Assembly: GCA_019636385.1 (NCBI GenBank)
Contig: JAHBXT010000001.1
Span: 310,001-374,000 of the forward strand
Reading direction: 5' to 3'
Length of the DNA: 64,000 nt
Source of the DNA: Pirellulaceae bacterium
Lineage (GTDB): Bacteria; Planctomycetota; Planctomycetia; Pirellulales; Pirellulaceae
Shown: one piece after another, positions 26,036 through 33,825 of the stretch
How positions within the stretch are numbered: the stretch's first letter is position 1
Layout: the number at the start of each line of letters is the position of its first letter
The notes under the pieces: model-generated
Database searches by the model: none
The model's input: the letters and a program-made list of their open reading frames with translations, nothing else
What the model was told of the DNA's origin: nothing
Translations under genes and position numbers: made by a program

Positions 26036-27973
26036 ATGTTTTGGGCTCGTCTGGCAGTTTTGTTTGGCAGCACCGTACCTTGTGCGGCTTTGGTTTGGTC
26101 GCAAGATGCCACCGGCGGTGTAGAGCTGGCCAGTCCTGAGGGCGGCTCCGTCGTTCAAGCCAGTCATACCAACGCCAGCCCATCGCCTACCCCGTCCACG
26201 GTAGTAGCTGCGGGAATGTCGACATCCGGACGCTTGCACCAGGCACTGCTGCGTGCAAAGCACCAACTCGATCAACAGCGACTGCCGGAGCTTGAGGGAG
26301 CGCGAAGTGAATTTCGCAGGGCGATCGAGTCACTGGAGCGATTCATTCAGCCGGGTACGACCAATGGGGACAGGTGGGGCAAGTTTCTGCGACTAAGCGA
26401 ATTACGCGAGCAAATGGACAGTCAGCGCCCTGCCTACCAACGCTTGTTAGATCTCGAAATGAATATGCGCCAGAATTACGTTGGATTGGAGTATCGACAA
26501 TTTGTTGATCTTCGCGACGCCCTTGCCGCGTATGGCCGCGCCGCCAAGTTCTACAAGCAAGAAGACAGTTTTATGAAGTTCATGAACCAGTCACTCGATG
26601 ATGCCATAAAGGAACTGGAGGAAGGCAGGCTGGTGGATAGTCGGCTGAGCCTTCAGATCAGTTCGTTACTGGACAATTTGTATCTGGCCAACCAAGGGGC
26701 TGACATTGTGCACGAGCTACGCAGCTTGTGGGCCCAGCCTAACATTCGTGTGCAAATCGACCAGAGTTTCGTCAATCGCCTGGTTGGGCGCCGCGTCGCT
26801 CAACCGCAAGATGTGGACGAATGCATTTTGGGTACTCGAGTGCTTGGTCAGGCCTTTATGGATGGACAGGTAAGTGCGAATCTCTTGCCCATGACTAGTG
26901 GAGTCGGCATTCAATTAAATCTGTCGGCCTGTATGAGCAGCCACAGCCAAGGCTTTAATCGTGGCGTCGTGCTGAATACCACCAGCGTCTCGCCAGTGCT
27001 GGCCAGCAAGCAGATCTACGTCACTAGCAATGGTATCTCAACGACAGTGCCTCAAGTGTCGACACAGCTGGAATCGACGATTCATAGCATCCAGCATCGC
27101 TCGCGAATTGTACTTAGAATCGCAAGCCGTCGCGCCGCCAAGCAAAAGCCCCTGGCCGACGCAGAAGCCGAGCGTCGACTGCAGAATCGCGTCGGAACCG
27201 AGTTTGAACAGCAGGTTAGCCAACAGCTGGCAGACGTTCGGCAGCAGCTATCGCAACTCCAACAGTCTCCGCGCCCTGAACTTCAGCGAATTGGCATACA
27301 GCGGCCCGAATTAGTCTACTACTCGACCAGTTCTGAGATTCACGCTCGAACAGCGTTTGCGGCGGATCATCAGTTGTCTGCCCCAAGTGTCTGCCCATTG
27401 CCTCATCCGACCTCGGCCAGCGTATTAGGGCAAATTCATCAATCGGCAATCAATAACGCCCTGGAAACACTGATGGCCGGACGCACGCTGCGCAGCAGCG
27501 AACTGGGAGACTTTGCCAAACAGATCACCGGCGATATCCCGGAAGAACTCAAGGAAGAAATCGAGGGTGAGCCCTGGTCGATCACCTTCAATACGCATCA
27601 GCCGATTCGTATCGAGTTTGACGGAGGATTGATCAAAGTGACCCTGCGGCTGGTCAGAATGACTCGTGACCGCAAAACCGAAAATGAAGCCGTCAGTATC
27701 TCTACCGCGTATCGACCGAGCTTCGACGGACAAATCATCACGCTCTCACGCAGTGGCGAAGTCAGCGTAACTTCTGACAAAGACACATCGGGCGTCCGAG
27801 CCACGGCGATGCGTTCTTTCCTGAAGTCAAAATTCGATAAGACATTTCGGGAAAGCATTGCCACTCAGCCACTGGATCTAGCCAAATTTCCGAGGGCCGC
27901 CAATTTGAATCTTGATTTGCGACAAATTGCCTTTGACGTTGATAAGGAATGGCTCCAGGTTTGGCTGCCCTGA
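26036..27973 (+). CDS. Exported protein of unknown function
   Basis: This 645-residue protein is not recognised. It starts MFWARLAVLFGSTVPCAALV, a signal peptide ending near AQ/SQ-D, with AGGAG seven bases before the ATG; this decides against the upstream in-frame start at 25958. About residues 60-230 are helical and charged (LRAKHQLDQQRLPELEGARSE style). The middle (230-330) is beta-rich. About 335-410 is a Gln/Arg-rich, possibly coiled-coil stretch. The last 200 residues form a separate beta-rich domain (WSITFNTHQPIRIEFDGGLI; AYRPSFDGQIITLSRSGEVS). It appears to be a planctomycete-type periplasmic or cell-surface protein with no known catalytic motif. Confidence 0.75.
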   Translation: MFWARLAVLFGSTVPCAALVWSQDATGGVELASPEGGSVVQASHTNASPSPTPSTVVAAGMSTSGRLHQALLRAKHQLDQQRLPELEGARSEFRRAIESLERFIQPGTTNGDRWGKFLRLSELREQMDSQRPAYQRLLDLEMNMRQNYVGLEYRQFVDLRDALAAYGRAAKFYKQEDSFMKFMNQSLDDAIKELEEGRLVDSRLSLQISSLLDNLYLANQGADIVHELRSLWAQPNIRVQIDQSFVNRLVGRRVAQPQDVDECILGTRVLGQAFMDGQVSANLLPMTSGVGIQLNLSACMSSHSQGFNRGVVLNTTSVSPVLASKQIYVTSNGISTTVPQVSTQLESTIHSIQHRSRIVLRIASRRAAKQKPLADAEAERRLQNRVGTEFEQQVSQQLADVRQQLSQLQQSPRPELQRIGIQRPELVYYSTSSEIHARTAFAADHQLSAPSVCPLPHPTSASVLGQIHQSAINNALETLMAGRTLRSSELGDFAKQITGDIPEELKEEIEGEPWSITFNTHQPIRIEFDGGLIKVTLRLVRMTRDRKTENEAVSISTAYRPSFDGQIITLSRSGEVSVTSDKDTSGVRATAMRSFLKSKFDKTFRESIATQPLDLAKFPRAANLNLDLRQIAFDVDKEWLQVWLP

Positions 27974-28067
27974 GGAGTCTGTCCGAACCTCAAGTAGATC
28001 GCGCCGCCTATCTAGCCGCAGCATTTCGTAGGCCTCAGCTTCAGCCAGAGGTTGATCGAGTCCCTCA

Positions 28068-28097
28068 CTGACTCAGCTCAGCGGGTTGTGATAGAAT
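28068..28097 (+). promoter_or_regulatory. Candidate promoter for the prolyl oligopeptidase gene
   Basis: CTGACT (28068-28073), an 18-base spacer and TAGAAT (28092-28097). The -10 lies in GATAGAATCATG, a 12-base string that also occurs upstream of the oxidoreductase gene at 55291-55302. Confidence 0.4.
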
Positions 28098-28145
28098 CAT
28101 GTCAGCAGTTGAAGGCTTGTAATTTCTCTATTGCGGGTGCGGTTG

Positions 28146-30314
28146 ATGATGTCGCTTCGATGCTTACGCTCGTTAACGATCAGTGCTGGCTACATTATCA
28201 TCCTGTGGCAGCAAAATTTAGCAACGGCACAGCAGCCAGCTCCAAGGAACATTAGCGACAGTCAAGCGTTGCGCAAGGTATCCGATGTGACCGATCAAGA
28301 AGATCCGTATTTGTGGTTGGAGGAGGTGACGGGGCAAGCGGCACTGGATTGGGTGCGCCAGCGCAATTCGGTAACACAACAAAAATACGAAACTGACCAT
28401 TTCCATCAACTCCGCGACGACCTGTTGGCCATTCTAGACTCGGATCAGCGCATCCCGCAGGTTACCAAGCATGGTACTTACCTTTATAACTTCTGGCGCG
28501 ACAACCAGCACGAGCGCGGTATCTGGCGGCGCACTACGCTGGAAGAATACCGCCAATCGCAACCGAAGTGGGAGCTGCTGCTGGACCTGGACCAACTGGC
28601 CGGTAGCGAGAACGAGAACTGGGTGTGGCACAGTGCAACACTACTGCGCCCCAATTACGACCGAGCAATCATCAACCTGTCACGCGGAGGGGCCGATGCA
28701 ACGGTCAGTCGCGAATTTGATTTGCCATCCAAATCTTTCGTACCCGACGGATTTTATCGGCCTGAGGCGAAAGGTGGCCTGGACTGGATCAATCGGGATA
28801 GCGTTTTCGTTTACACAGACTTCGGCGCTGGTTCATTAACTAGCTCAGGGTATCCTCGACAGGCAAAGCTGTGGCGGCGGGACCAACCACTGGCAGAAGC
28901 GGAATTGGTCTACGAAGGCTTAGATGGAGACATGTATATCTCTGCCGTGCACGATGACACTCCGGGATACGAGCGGGACTTTGTCAGCCGTACGCTCGCG
29001 TTCTACAACAACGAACTTTATTTGCGAACGGACGATCGGCAGCTCGTTAAGATTGAGGTTCCCAATTCGGTCATCAAAACAGTATTTCGCGACTTTCTGT
29101 TGTTGGAGCTGCGCGAGCCATGGACCGTGGAAGGCCAGAATTTTCAGGCCGGATCGTTGCTGGTTGCTGACTTGAATGAGTTCCTATCCGGCAAGCGAAA
29201 GTTTTCTATCCTCTTTCAGCCGACTGACAATAGTTCGCTGGCCAGTTTCGCGTGTACGCGCGACTACATTCTGCTGAACATACTCGAGGACGTGAAGAAT
29301 CGCATCTATGTATTGAAACCCTCTGGCAATCAGTGGCAGTCGTCGCCACTGCAGGGTGCCCCACCAATGGGCACGCTTGAAATCAGCCCGGTAGATCCTG
29401 TCGAATCCAACGCATACTGGATGACCGCTAGCGATTTTGTTACCCCCAACACACTGTACTATGGCGACGTTGACGGATTACCGGAGCAGCTCAAGCAGCT
29501 GCCGGCGCAATTCGACGCAGCCAACTTGCAGGTGACTCAACATTTCGTCACTAGTCGCGACGGTACCCGTGTACCGTATTTCATGGTAGCGGACAAGCAG
29601 CTCGCTTTAGATGGTGCGCATCCGACGTTGTTGTACGGCTATGGTGGATTCGAAATATCTTTGACACCACTCTACAACCCGGCGGTAGGCAAAGCGTGGT
29701 GCAGTGGCGGTGGCGTGTTCGTTGTGGCCAACATTCGCGGCGGTGGCGAGTATGGTCCACGTTGGCACCAGGCCGCACTCAAACAGAATCGGCTGCGGGC
29801 CTACGAAGATTTTGCTGCGGTCGCTCAGGACTTAATTCAGCGGGGCGTAACCAGTTCGCAGCGATTGGGAATTCAAGGCGGCTCGAACGGCGGGTTGTTG
29901 ATGGGAAATATGTTGGCCAACTACCCCCAGTTGTTTTCCGCCGTAGTTTGCCAAGTGCCACTGCTTGACATGCGGCGTTATCATTTGCTCTTGGCCGGGG
30001 CCAGTTGGATGGCTGAATACGGCAATCCCGATTCACCTGGCGAGTGGGAGTTTATTCGCACCTATTCGCCGTACCAACAAATTCGGTCCGACCAAAATTA
30101 TCCCACAGTGCTGTTCACAACTTCAACGCGTGACGATCGTGTCCATCCCGGGCACGCGCGCAAGATGATGGCACTTATGGAAACGCAGGGGCACAAAGTA
30201 TGGTACTATGAGAACATCGAAGGAGGGCACGGTGGGGCGGCCAACAACAAGCAACGCGCCTACATGCAAGCGTTGGCCTACATGTTTCTCCGCGATCAAC
30301 TCTTTCCCAAGTAG
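28146..30314 (+). CDS. Prolyl oligopeptidase (S9A family), exported
   Basis: This 722-residue serine peptidase cleaves after proline in short peptides. The N-terminal part (MMSLRCLRSLTISAGYII...ATAQQ) is a signal peptide, so it acts outside the cytoplasm. The seven-bladed propeller domain occupies about residues 80-440 (EDPYLWLEEVTG opening typical of S9A). The catalytic domain has the nucleophile in GGSNGGLLMGN, Asp in TRDDRVHPGH and His in EGGHGGAANN, a full triad in S9 order. ATG 28146 is used (28149 is equally possible, and a TTG at 28131 extends the frame); no strong ribosome binding site separates them. It converges with the cyclophilin gene. Confidence 0.94.
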   Translation: MMSLRCLRSLTISAGYIIILWQQNLATAQQPAPRNISDSQALRKVSDVTDQEDPYLWLEEVTGQAALDWVRQRNSVTQQKYETDHFHQLRDDLLAILDSDQRIPQVTKHGTYLYNFWRDNQHERGIWRRTTLEEYRQSQPKWELLLDLDQLAGSENENWVWHSATLLRPNYDRAIINLSRGGADATVSREFDLPSKSFVPDGFYRPEAKGGLDWINRDSVFVYTDFGAGSLTSSGYPRQAKLWRRDQPLAEAELVYEGLDGDMYISAVHDDTPGYERDFVSRTLAFYNNELYLRTDDRQLVKIEVPNSVIKTVFRDFLLLELREPWTVEGQNFQAGSLLVADLNEFLSGKRKFSILFQPTDNSSLASFACTRDYILLNILEDVKNRIYVLKPSGNQWQSSPLQGAPPMGTLEISPVDPVESNAYWMTASDFVTPNTLYYGDVDGLPEQLKQLPAQFDAANLQVTQHFVTSRDGTRVPYFMVADKQLALDGAHPTLLYGYGGFEISLTPLYNPAVGKAWCSGGGVFVVANIRGGGEYGPRWHQAALKQNRLRAYEDFAAVAQDLIQRGVTSSQRLGIQGGSNGGLLMGNMLANYPQLFSAVVCQVPLLDMRRYHLLLAGASWMAEYGNPDSPGEWEFIRTYSPYQQIRSDQNYPTVLFTTSTRDDRVHPGHARKMMALMETQGHKVWYYENIEGGHGGAANNKQRAYMQALAYMFLRDQLFPK

Positions 30315-30410
30315 CAACAACTCCAGAGGAGCGCACTGTGGATGGGCGGTCACGTGCGTACGGGATGGGGTACGAAGCTATCGACTTGCAACTACGTAGG
30401 ACAGATGGCG

Positions 30411-30905
30411 TTAGTCTGCTTGGACTTGGACGCTTTCAATAATTACAGCTTTTACGGGTACATCACTCATACCGGCTGATCGGCCGGTCTTGACCTGGCT
30501 GATGGCATCCACCACCGCTTGGCCTTTTACCACATGGCCAAATACGGCGTACCCCACTCGATCCTGAGCGCGAGCCTTATCTAAAAAATCGTTGTCAGCT
30601 GTATTGATAAAAAACTGACTGGACGCGCTGTCAGGTACGCTGGTCCGAGCCATTGCCAGGGTGTACTTCTTGTTTTGCAACCCGTTGGAAGATTCATTCT
30701 TGATCGGCGGCCGTGTCTCTTTTTGCTGCATATCTTCGGTGAAGCCGCCACCTTGAATCATGAACCCGTCAATGACGCGATGAAAAATGGTGCTGTCGTA
30801 AAAACCAGATTGGGCGTATTCCAGAAAATTCTGGGCCGAAATGGGAGCATCCTTCTCGAACAACTCGATTTCAATATCGCCATGATTCGTCTTCATTACG
30901 AGCAC
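30411..30905 (-). CDS. Cyclophilin-type peptidyl-prolyl isomerase, cytoplasmic
   Basis: This 164-residue protein catalyses cis-trans isomerisation of X-Pro bonds. Catalytic-site residues are in FHRVIDGFMIQGGGF (Arg and the FMIQGG loop) and SASSQFFINTADN; GYAVFGHVVKGQAVVDAI closes the domain. It has no signal peptide, so it acts in the cytoplasm. GTG 30905 has AAGGTG seven bases upstream; ATG 30896 is the alternative. A second cyclophilin with a leader lies 115 bases upstream on the same strand. The two may share a transcript or be an old duplication. Confidence 0.93.
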   Translation of the reverse strand: MLVMKTNHGDIEIELFEKDAPISAQNFLEYAQSGFYDSTIFHRVIDGFMIQGGGFTEDMQQKETRPPIKNESSNGLQNKKYTLAMARTSVPDSASSQFFINTADNDFLDKARAQDRVGYAVFGHVVKGQAVVDAISQVKTGRSAGMSDVPVKAVIIESVQVQAD

Positions 30906-31020
30906 AGTGAGGCACCTTTTTCAAATTGTGTTCTGTTGGATGTAAATATATGAGAGACTGAGCCGTGACCTTGCCCCAGTGTGTAGCAACACGTCGCTCT
31001 CCACGGTCTGTCGCCTACAG

Positions 31021-31671
31021 CTACTTTTTGCTTTGGTCGAGTACCTTATTCCACTCGGCCAGGCGTTCTTTCTGCGATTCGAACAACAGCTCGACATCAC
31101 CATTAATGGCGATCGAATGGATTCTATCGTTCTGCTTAACGGCGTTGACTACCTCTTGTCCCTTGGTGACTCGGCCAAACACTGTATGCATGCCGTCCAG
31201 CCAATCGGTCTTGACGTGCGTGATGAAGAATTGCGAGCCATTGGTCTTGCCAGTATTCGAGTAGGCCTGTTTACCGCGATCACTATTGGCCATGGATAGT
31301 ACGCCTGGACCGTCATGCAACAAGTCGCGACGAGTTTCATCAGCGAAACTATAGCCGGGGCCGCCGGTTCCATTACCCTGCGGGTCCCCTCCCTGAATCA
31401 TAAAATCCGGAATGACGCGATGGAATTTGAGGCCATCGTAATAGCCACGTTTGGCTAAGTTCAAGAAATTGGCAGCGGTGACCGGAGTCTTGGAGGCAAA
31501 TACCACGCACTCAATGTCACCACGAGATGTCTTGATAACAATGGGGATATCATTGATCTTAGCCGATGCTCCTTCGGCTGGCTTGGCCTGCCCCTGAGCC
31601 AACGCGGTCAGACTGGGGACCGCTGCAGTGCAAGTTGCGAGCAACAAAACAGTCAAGATGGTCTTCAACAT
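31021..31671 (-). CDS. Cyclophilin-type peptidyl-prolyl isomerase, exported
   Basis: This 216-residue cyclophilin has a clear signal peptide ([21 protein letters not shown]...ALAQ) and is expected in the periplasm. The core motifs are [32 protein letters not shown] and [14 protein letters not shown]. The ATG has GAGG eight bases upstream. A C-terminal helix ([20 protein letters not shown]) extends beyond the domain. It is divergent from the sulfatase gene with a 197-base shared region. Confidence 0.93.
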   Translation of the reverse strand: MLKTILTVLLLATCTAAVPSLTALAQGQAKPAEGASAKINDIPIVIKTSRGDIECVVFASKTPVTAANFLNLAKRGYYDGLKFHRVIPDFMIQGGDPQGNGTGGPGYSFADETRRDLLHDGPGVLSMANSDRGKQAYSNTGKTNGSQFFITHVKTDWLDGMHTVFGRVTKGQEVVNAVKQNDRIHSIAINGDVELLFESQKERLAEWNKVLDQSKK

Positions 31672-31868
31672 CGAACGTACCTCTGCAATTTAGACTTTCA
31701 TTGGCGACTTGCTTCCGCAAAGCCTGCCTAACTTATCACGATTTTACCAGATGCCTCGTAACGCCGGTTCGAGCGAATCTCGTCGATCGAGCCATCGGGC
31801 GATATCATCAAGGGAAAGTATTGTATCCAACAAACTGACTTAGAAAACCTCTGCTTGGAGACAGCCCT

Positions 31869-33785
31869 GTGCGTTGTTCGATTTTCCTAAGCGGCGTCTG
31901 GTTTTGCCTGCTATTGTTGTGCGATCATGCGACTCAAGCGGCGGAGCCTCCCGTCGGCGCGAGCAGGCAGTTCCTGCCCAATATCTTGTGGATAACTTCG
32001 GAAGACAATGGGCCACATTTGGGGTGCTATGGCGATCTGTATGCAGACACACCACATTTAGACGCACTGGCTGCCCGCAGTATGAAATATGACCATGCAT
32101 GGTCTTGTGCTCCGGTGTGCGCTCCGGCTCGAACAACCATTATCACCGGCATGTATCCTACCAGCCTTGGGGCTCAGCACATGCGTAGTGAAGTTGCATT
32201 GCCAACCGACTTCAAATTGTTGCCACAGCGGCTGCGCGAGTTGGGATACTACTGTACGAACAATAGTAAGACCGACTACAATTTGACTGTAGACTCTAAG
32301 GAAATTTGGAATCAGTCGAGCGCCCAAGCGCATTGGCGCGGGCGTCCTGCTGGACGGCCATTCTTCGCCGTATTCAATTTCACCATCAGCCATGAAAGCC
32401 AGCTCCGCACACGACCTCATAACGCGATCCACGATCCTCAACGCGTCCCGTTGCCCAGCTTTCATCCCGATACACCGGAGGTCCGTCAGGATTGGGCTCA
32501 ATACTACGATCGAGTTACCGAAATGGATCGCGAAGTCGGCTCGATCCTGCTGCAATTAGATAACGATGGTTTGACCGACAACACGATTGTGTTTTACTTC
32601 AGCGATCATGGCAGCGGTATGCCGCGATGCAAACGCTGGTTGTACGAATGCGGATTGCGCGTGCCGCTCATTGTTCATATTCCTGAGCGTTTGAGAGCGT
32701 TGGTGCCTGGTGAATACCAACCTGGTGGAACCAGCCAACGACTGGTCAGCTTCGTCGATCTGGTGCCGACATTATTGAGCATAGCGGGACAGAAGCCACC
32801 CGCGGAATTTCCTGGAGGTGCCTTCTTAGGTAAGTACTCTGGAGCTGCCCCCCAGTACTTGTATGGATTTCGCGATCGCATGGACGAGCGTTACGACATG
32901 TCGCGCGCGGTTCGCGATGCCAATTTCAGTTATATCCGCAACTTTCAACCTCATCGACCGCAAGGCGCTTACCTGGAATACATGTTTCAAACGCCGACGA
33001 CGCGCGTATGGCAGCAATACTTTGACGAAGGACGGCTGAACGAGGCTCAGCGCCAATTCTGGCTGACTAAACCAGCCGAGGAACTGTATGACCTGCGAAA
33101 TGACCCTGACCAGATTCACAACTTGATCGCTCAGCCCGAGCATGCAGAAACTGCCAAGCGGCTCAGGGACGAATTGATGGCCTGGATGATTCGTTCTGGC
33201 GATCTAGGGCTGTTACCCGAAGGCGAGGTTTTAGCCAAGTCTGGCGGAAAGTCGCCGCGAGAATTGGGCTTAGACCATCAGCGATTCCCAATCGAGGAAA
33301 TCTTGAGGGTTGCTGATCAGGCAACGCGACCAGAGCCGGGCGACATGGCAAGGCTATTACAGCATCGCCTGTCGCCGCACAGTGCTTGTCGTTACTGGTT
33401 GGCTCATGGATTGCTGCTGCGCACGATACTCGCGCAAGATCGGGCAGAGGCTCTCCAGGCTGCCAGCAGTATGGCGCACGACGAGTCGCCTCATGTGCGG
33501 TCTATTGCCAATGAAACACTGGCTCGATTTGGCACGGCTGACGATCGACGGCTTGCGATCGTTAGTCTCCTGAGAATGGCTGACGCGCGCAATACCAATG
33601 CTATGGCAGCCGTGGAAGCGCTGGGCAGCTTGGATTGGTGCCGCCCGACCAAAGATGAAGTTGGACATGGGCTGAAGGGACTGCCGACCTCTGTTTGGGG
33701 ACTACCCAAGCGCTATGAATCCTATATTACCAGACTAGTTCAGCGCATCGACGCAGCCAGTCAATTTGAAAGAAGCCCGAAGTGA
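31869..33785 (+). CDS. Sulfatase (formylglycine-dependent), exported
   Basis: This 638-residue sulfatase hydrolyses sulfate esters. The activation motif CAPARTT begins at Cys84, fitting CxPxR, so Cys84 should be converted to formylglycine. Metal-binding residues lie in NILWITSEDNGPHLGCYG and in the later block YFSDHGSGMPRCKRWLYE. The leader (MRCSIFLSGVWFCLLLLCD) is a signal peptide. The last 140 residues are helical and HEAT-like (DESPHVRSIANETLARFG), an addition to the core. The GTG start has GGAG eight bases upstream. The substrate is unknown; planctomycetes often use such enzymes on algal sulfated polysaccharides. No maturase (FGE or anSME) is in the window. Confidence 0.93.
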   Translation: MRCSIFLSGVWFCLLLLCDHATQAAEPPVGASRQFLPNILWITSEDNGPHLGCYGDLYADTPHLDALAARSMKYDHAWSCAPVCAPARTTIITGMYPTSLGAQHMRSEVALPTDFKLLPQRLRELGYYCTNNSKTDYNLTVDSKEIWNQSSAQAHWRGRPAGRPFFAVFNFTISHESQLRTRPHNAIHDPQRVPLPSFHPDTPEVRQDWAQYYDRVTEMDREVGSILLQLDNDGLTDNTIVFYFSDHGSGMPRCKRWLYECGLRVPLIVHIPERLRALVPGEYQPGGTSQRLVSFVDLVPTLLSIAGQKPPAEFPGGAFLGKYSGAAPQYLYGFRDRMDERYDMSRAVRDANFSYIRNFQPHRPQGAYLEYMFQTPTTRVWQQYFDEGRLNEAQRQFWLTKPAEELYDLRNDPDQIHNLIAQPEHAETAKRLRDELMAWMIRSGDLGLLPEGEVLAKSGGKSPRELGLDHQRFPIEEILRVADQATRPEPGDMARLLQHRLSPHSACRYWLAHGLLLRTILAQDRAEALQAASSMAHDESPHVRSIANETLARFGTADDRRLAIVSLLRMADARNTNAMAAVEALGSLDWCRPTKDEVGHGLKGLPTSVWGLPKRYESYITRLVQRIDAASQFERSPK

Positions 33786-33825
33786 CTCGAACTGGATGTC
33801 GGGTCGCACTGGCCACATGACCGAA

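Noticed and set aside
31766..31772. GGTTCGA, resembling a tRNA T-loop
   Set aside because: Flanking bases do not form a T-stem and no cloverleaf can be drawn.
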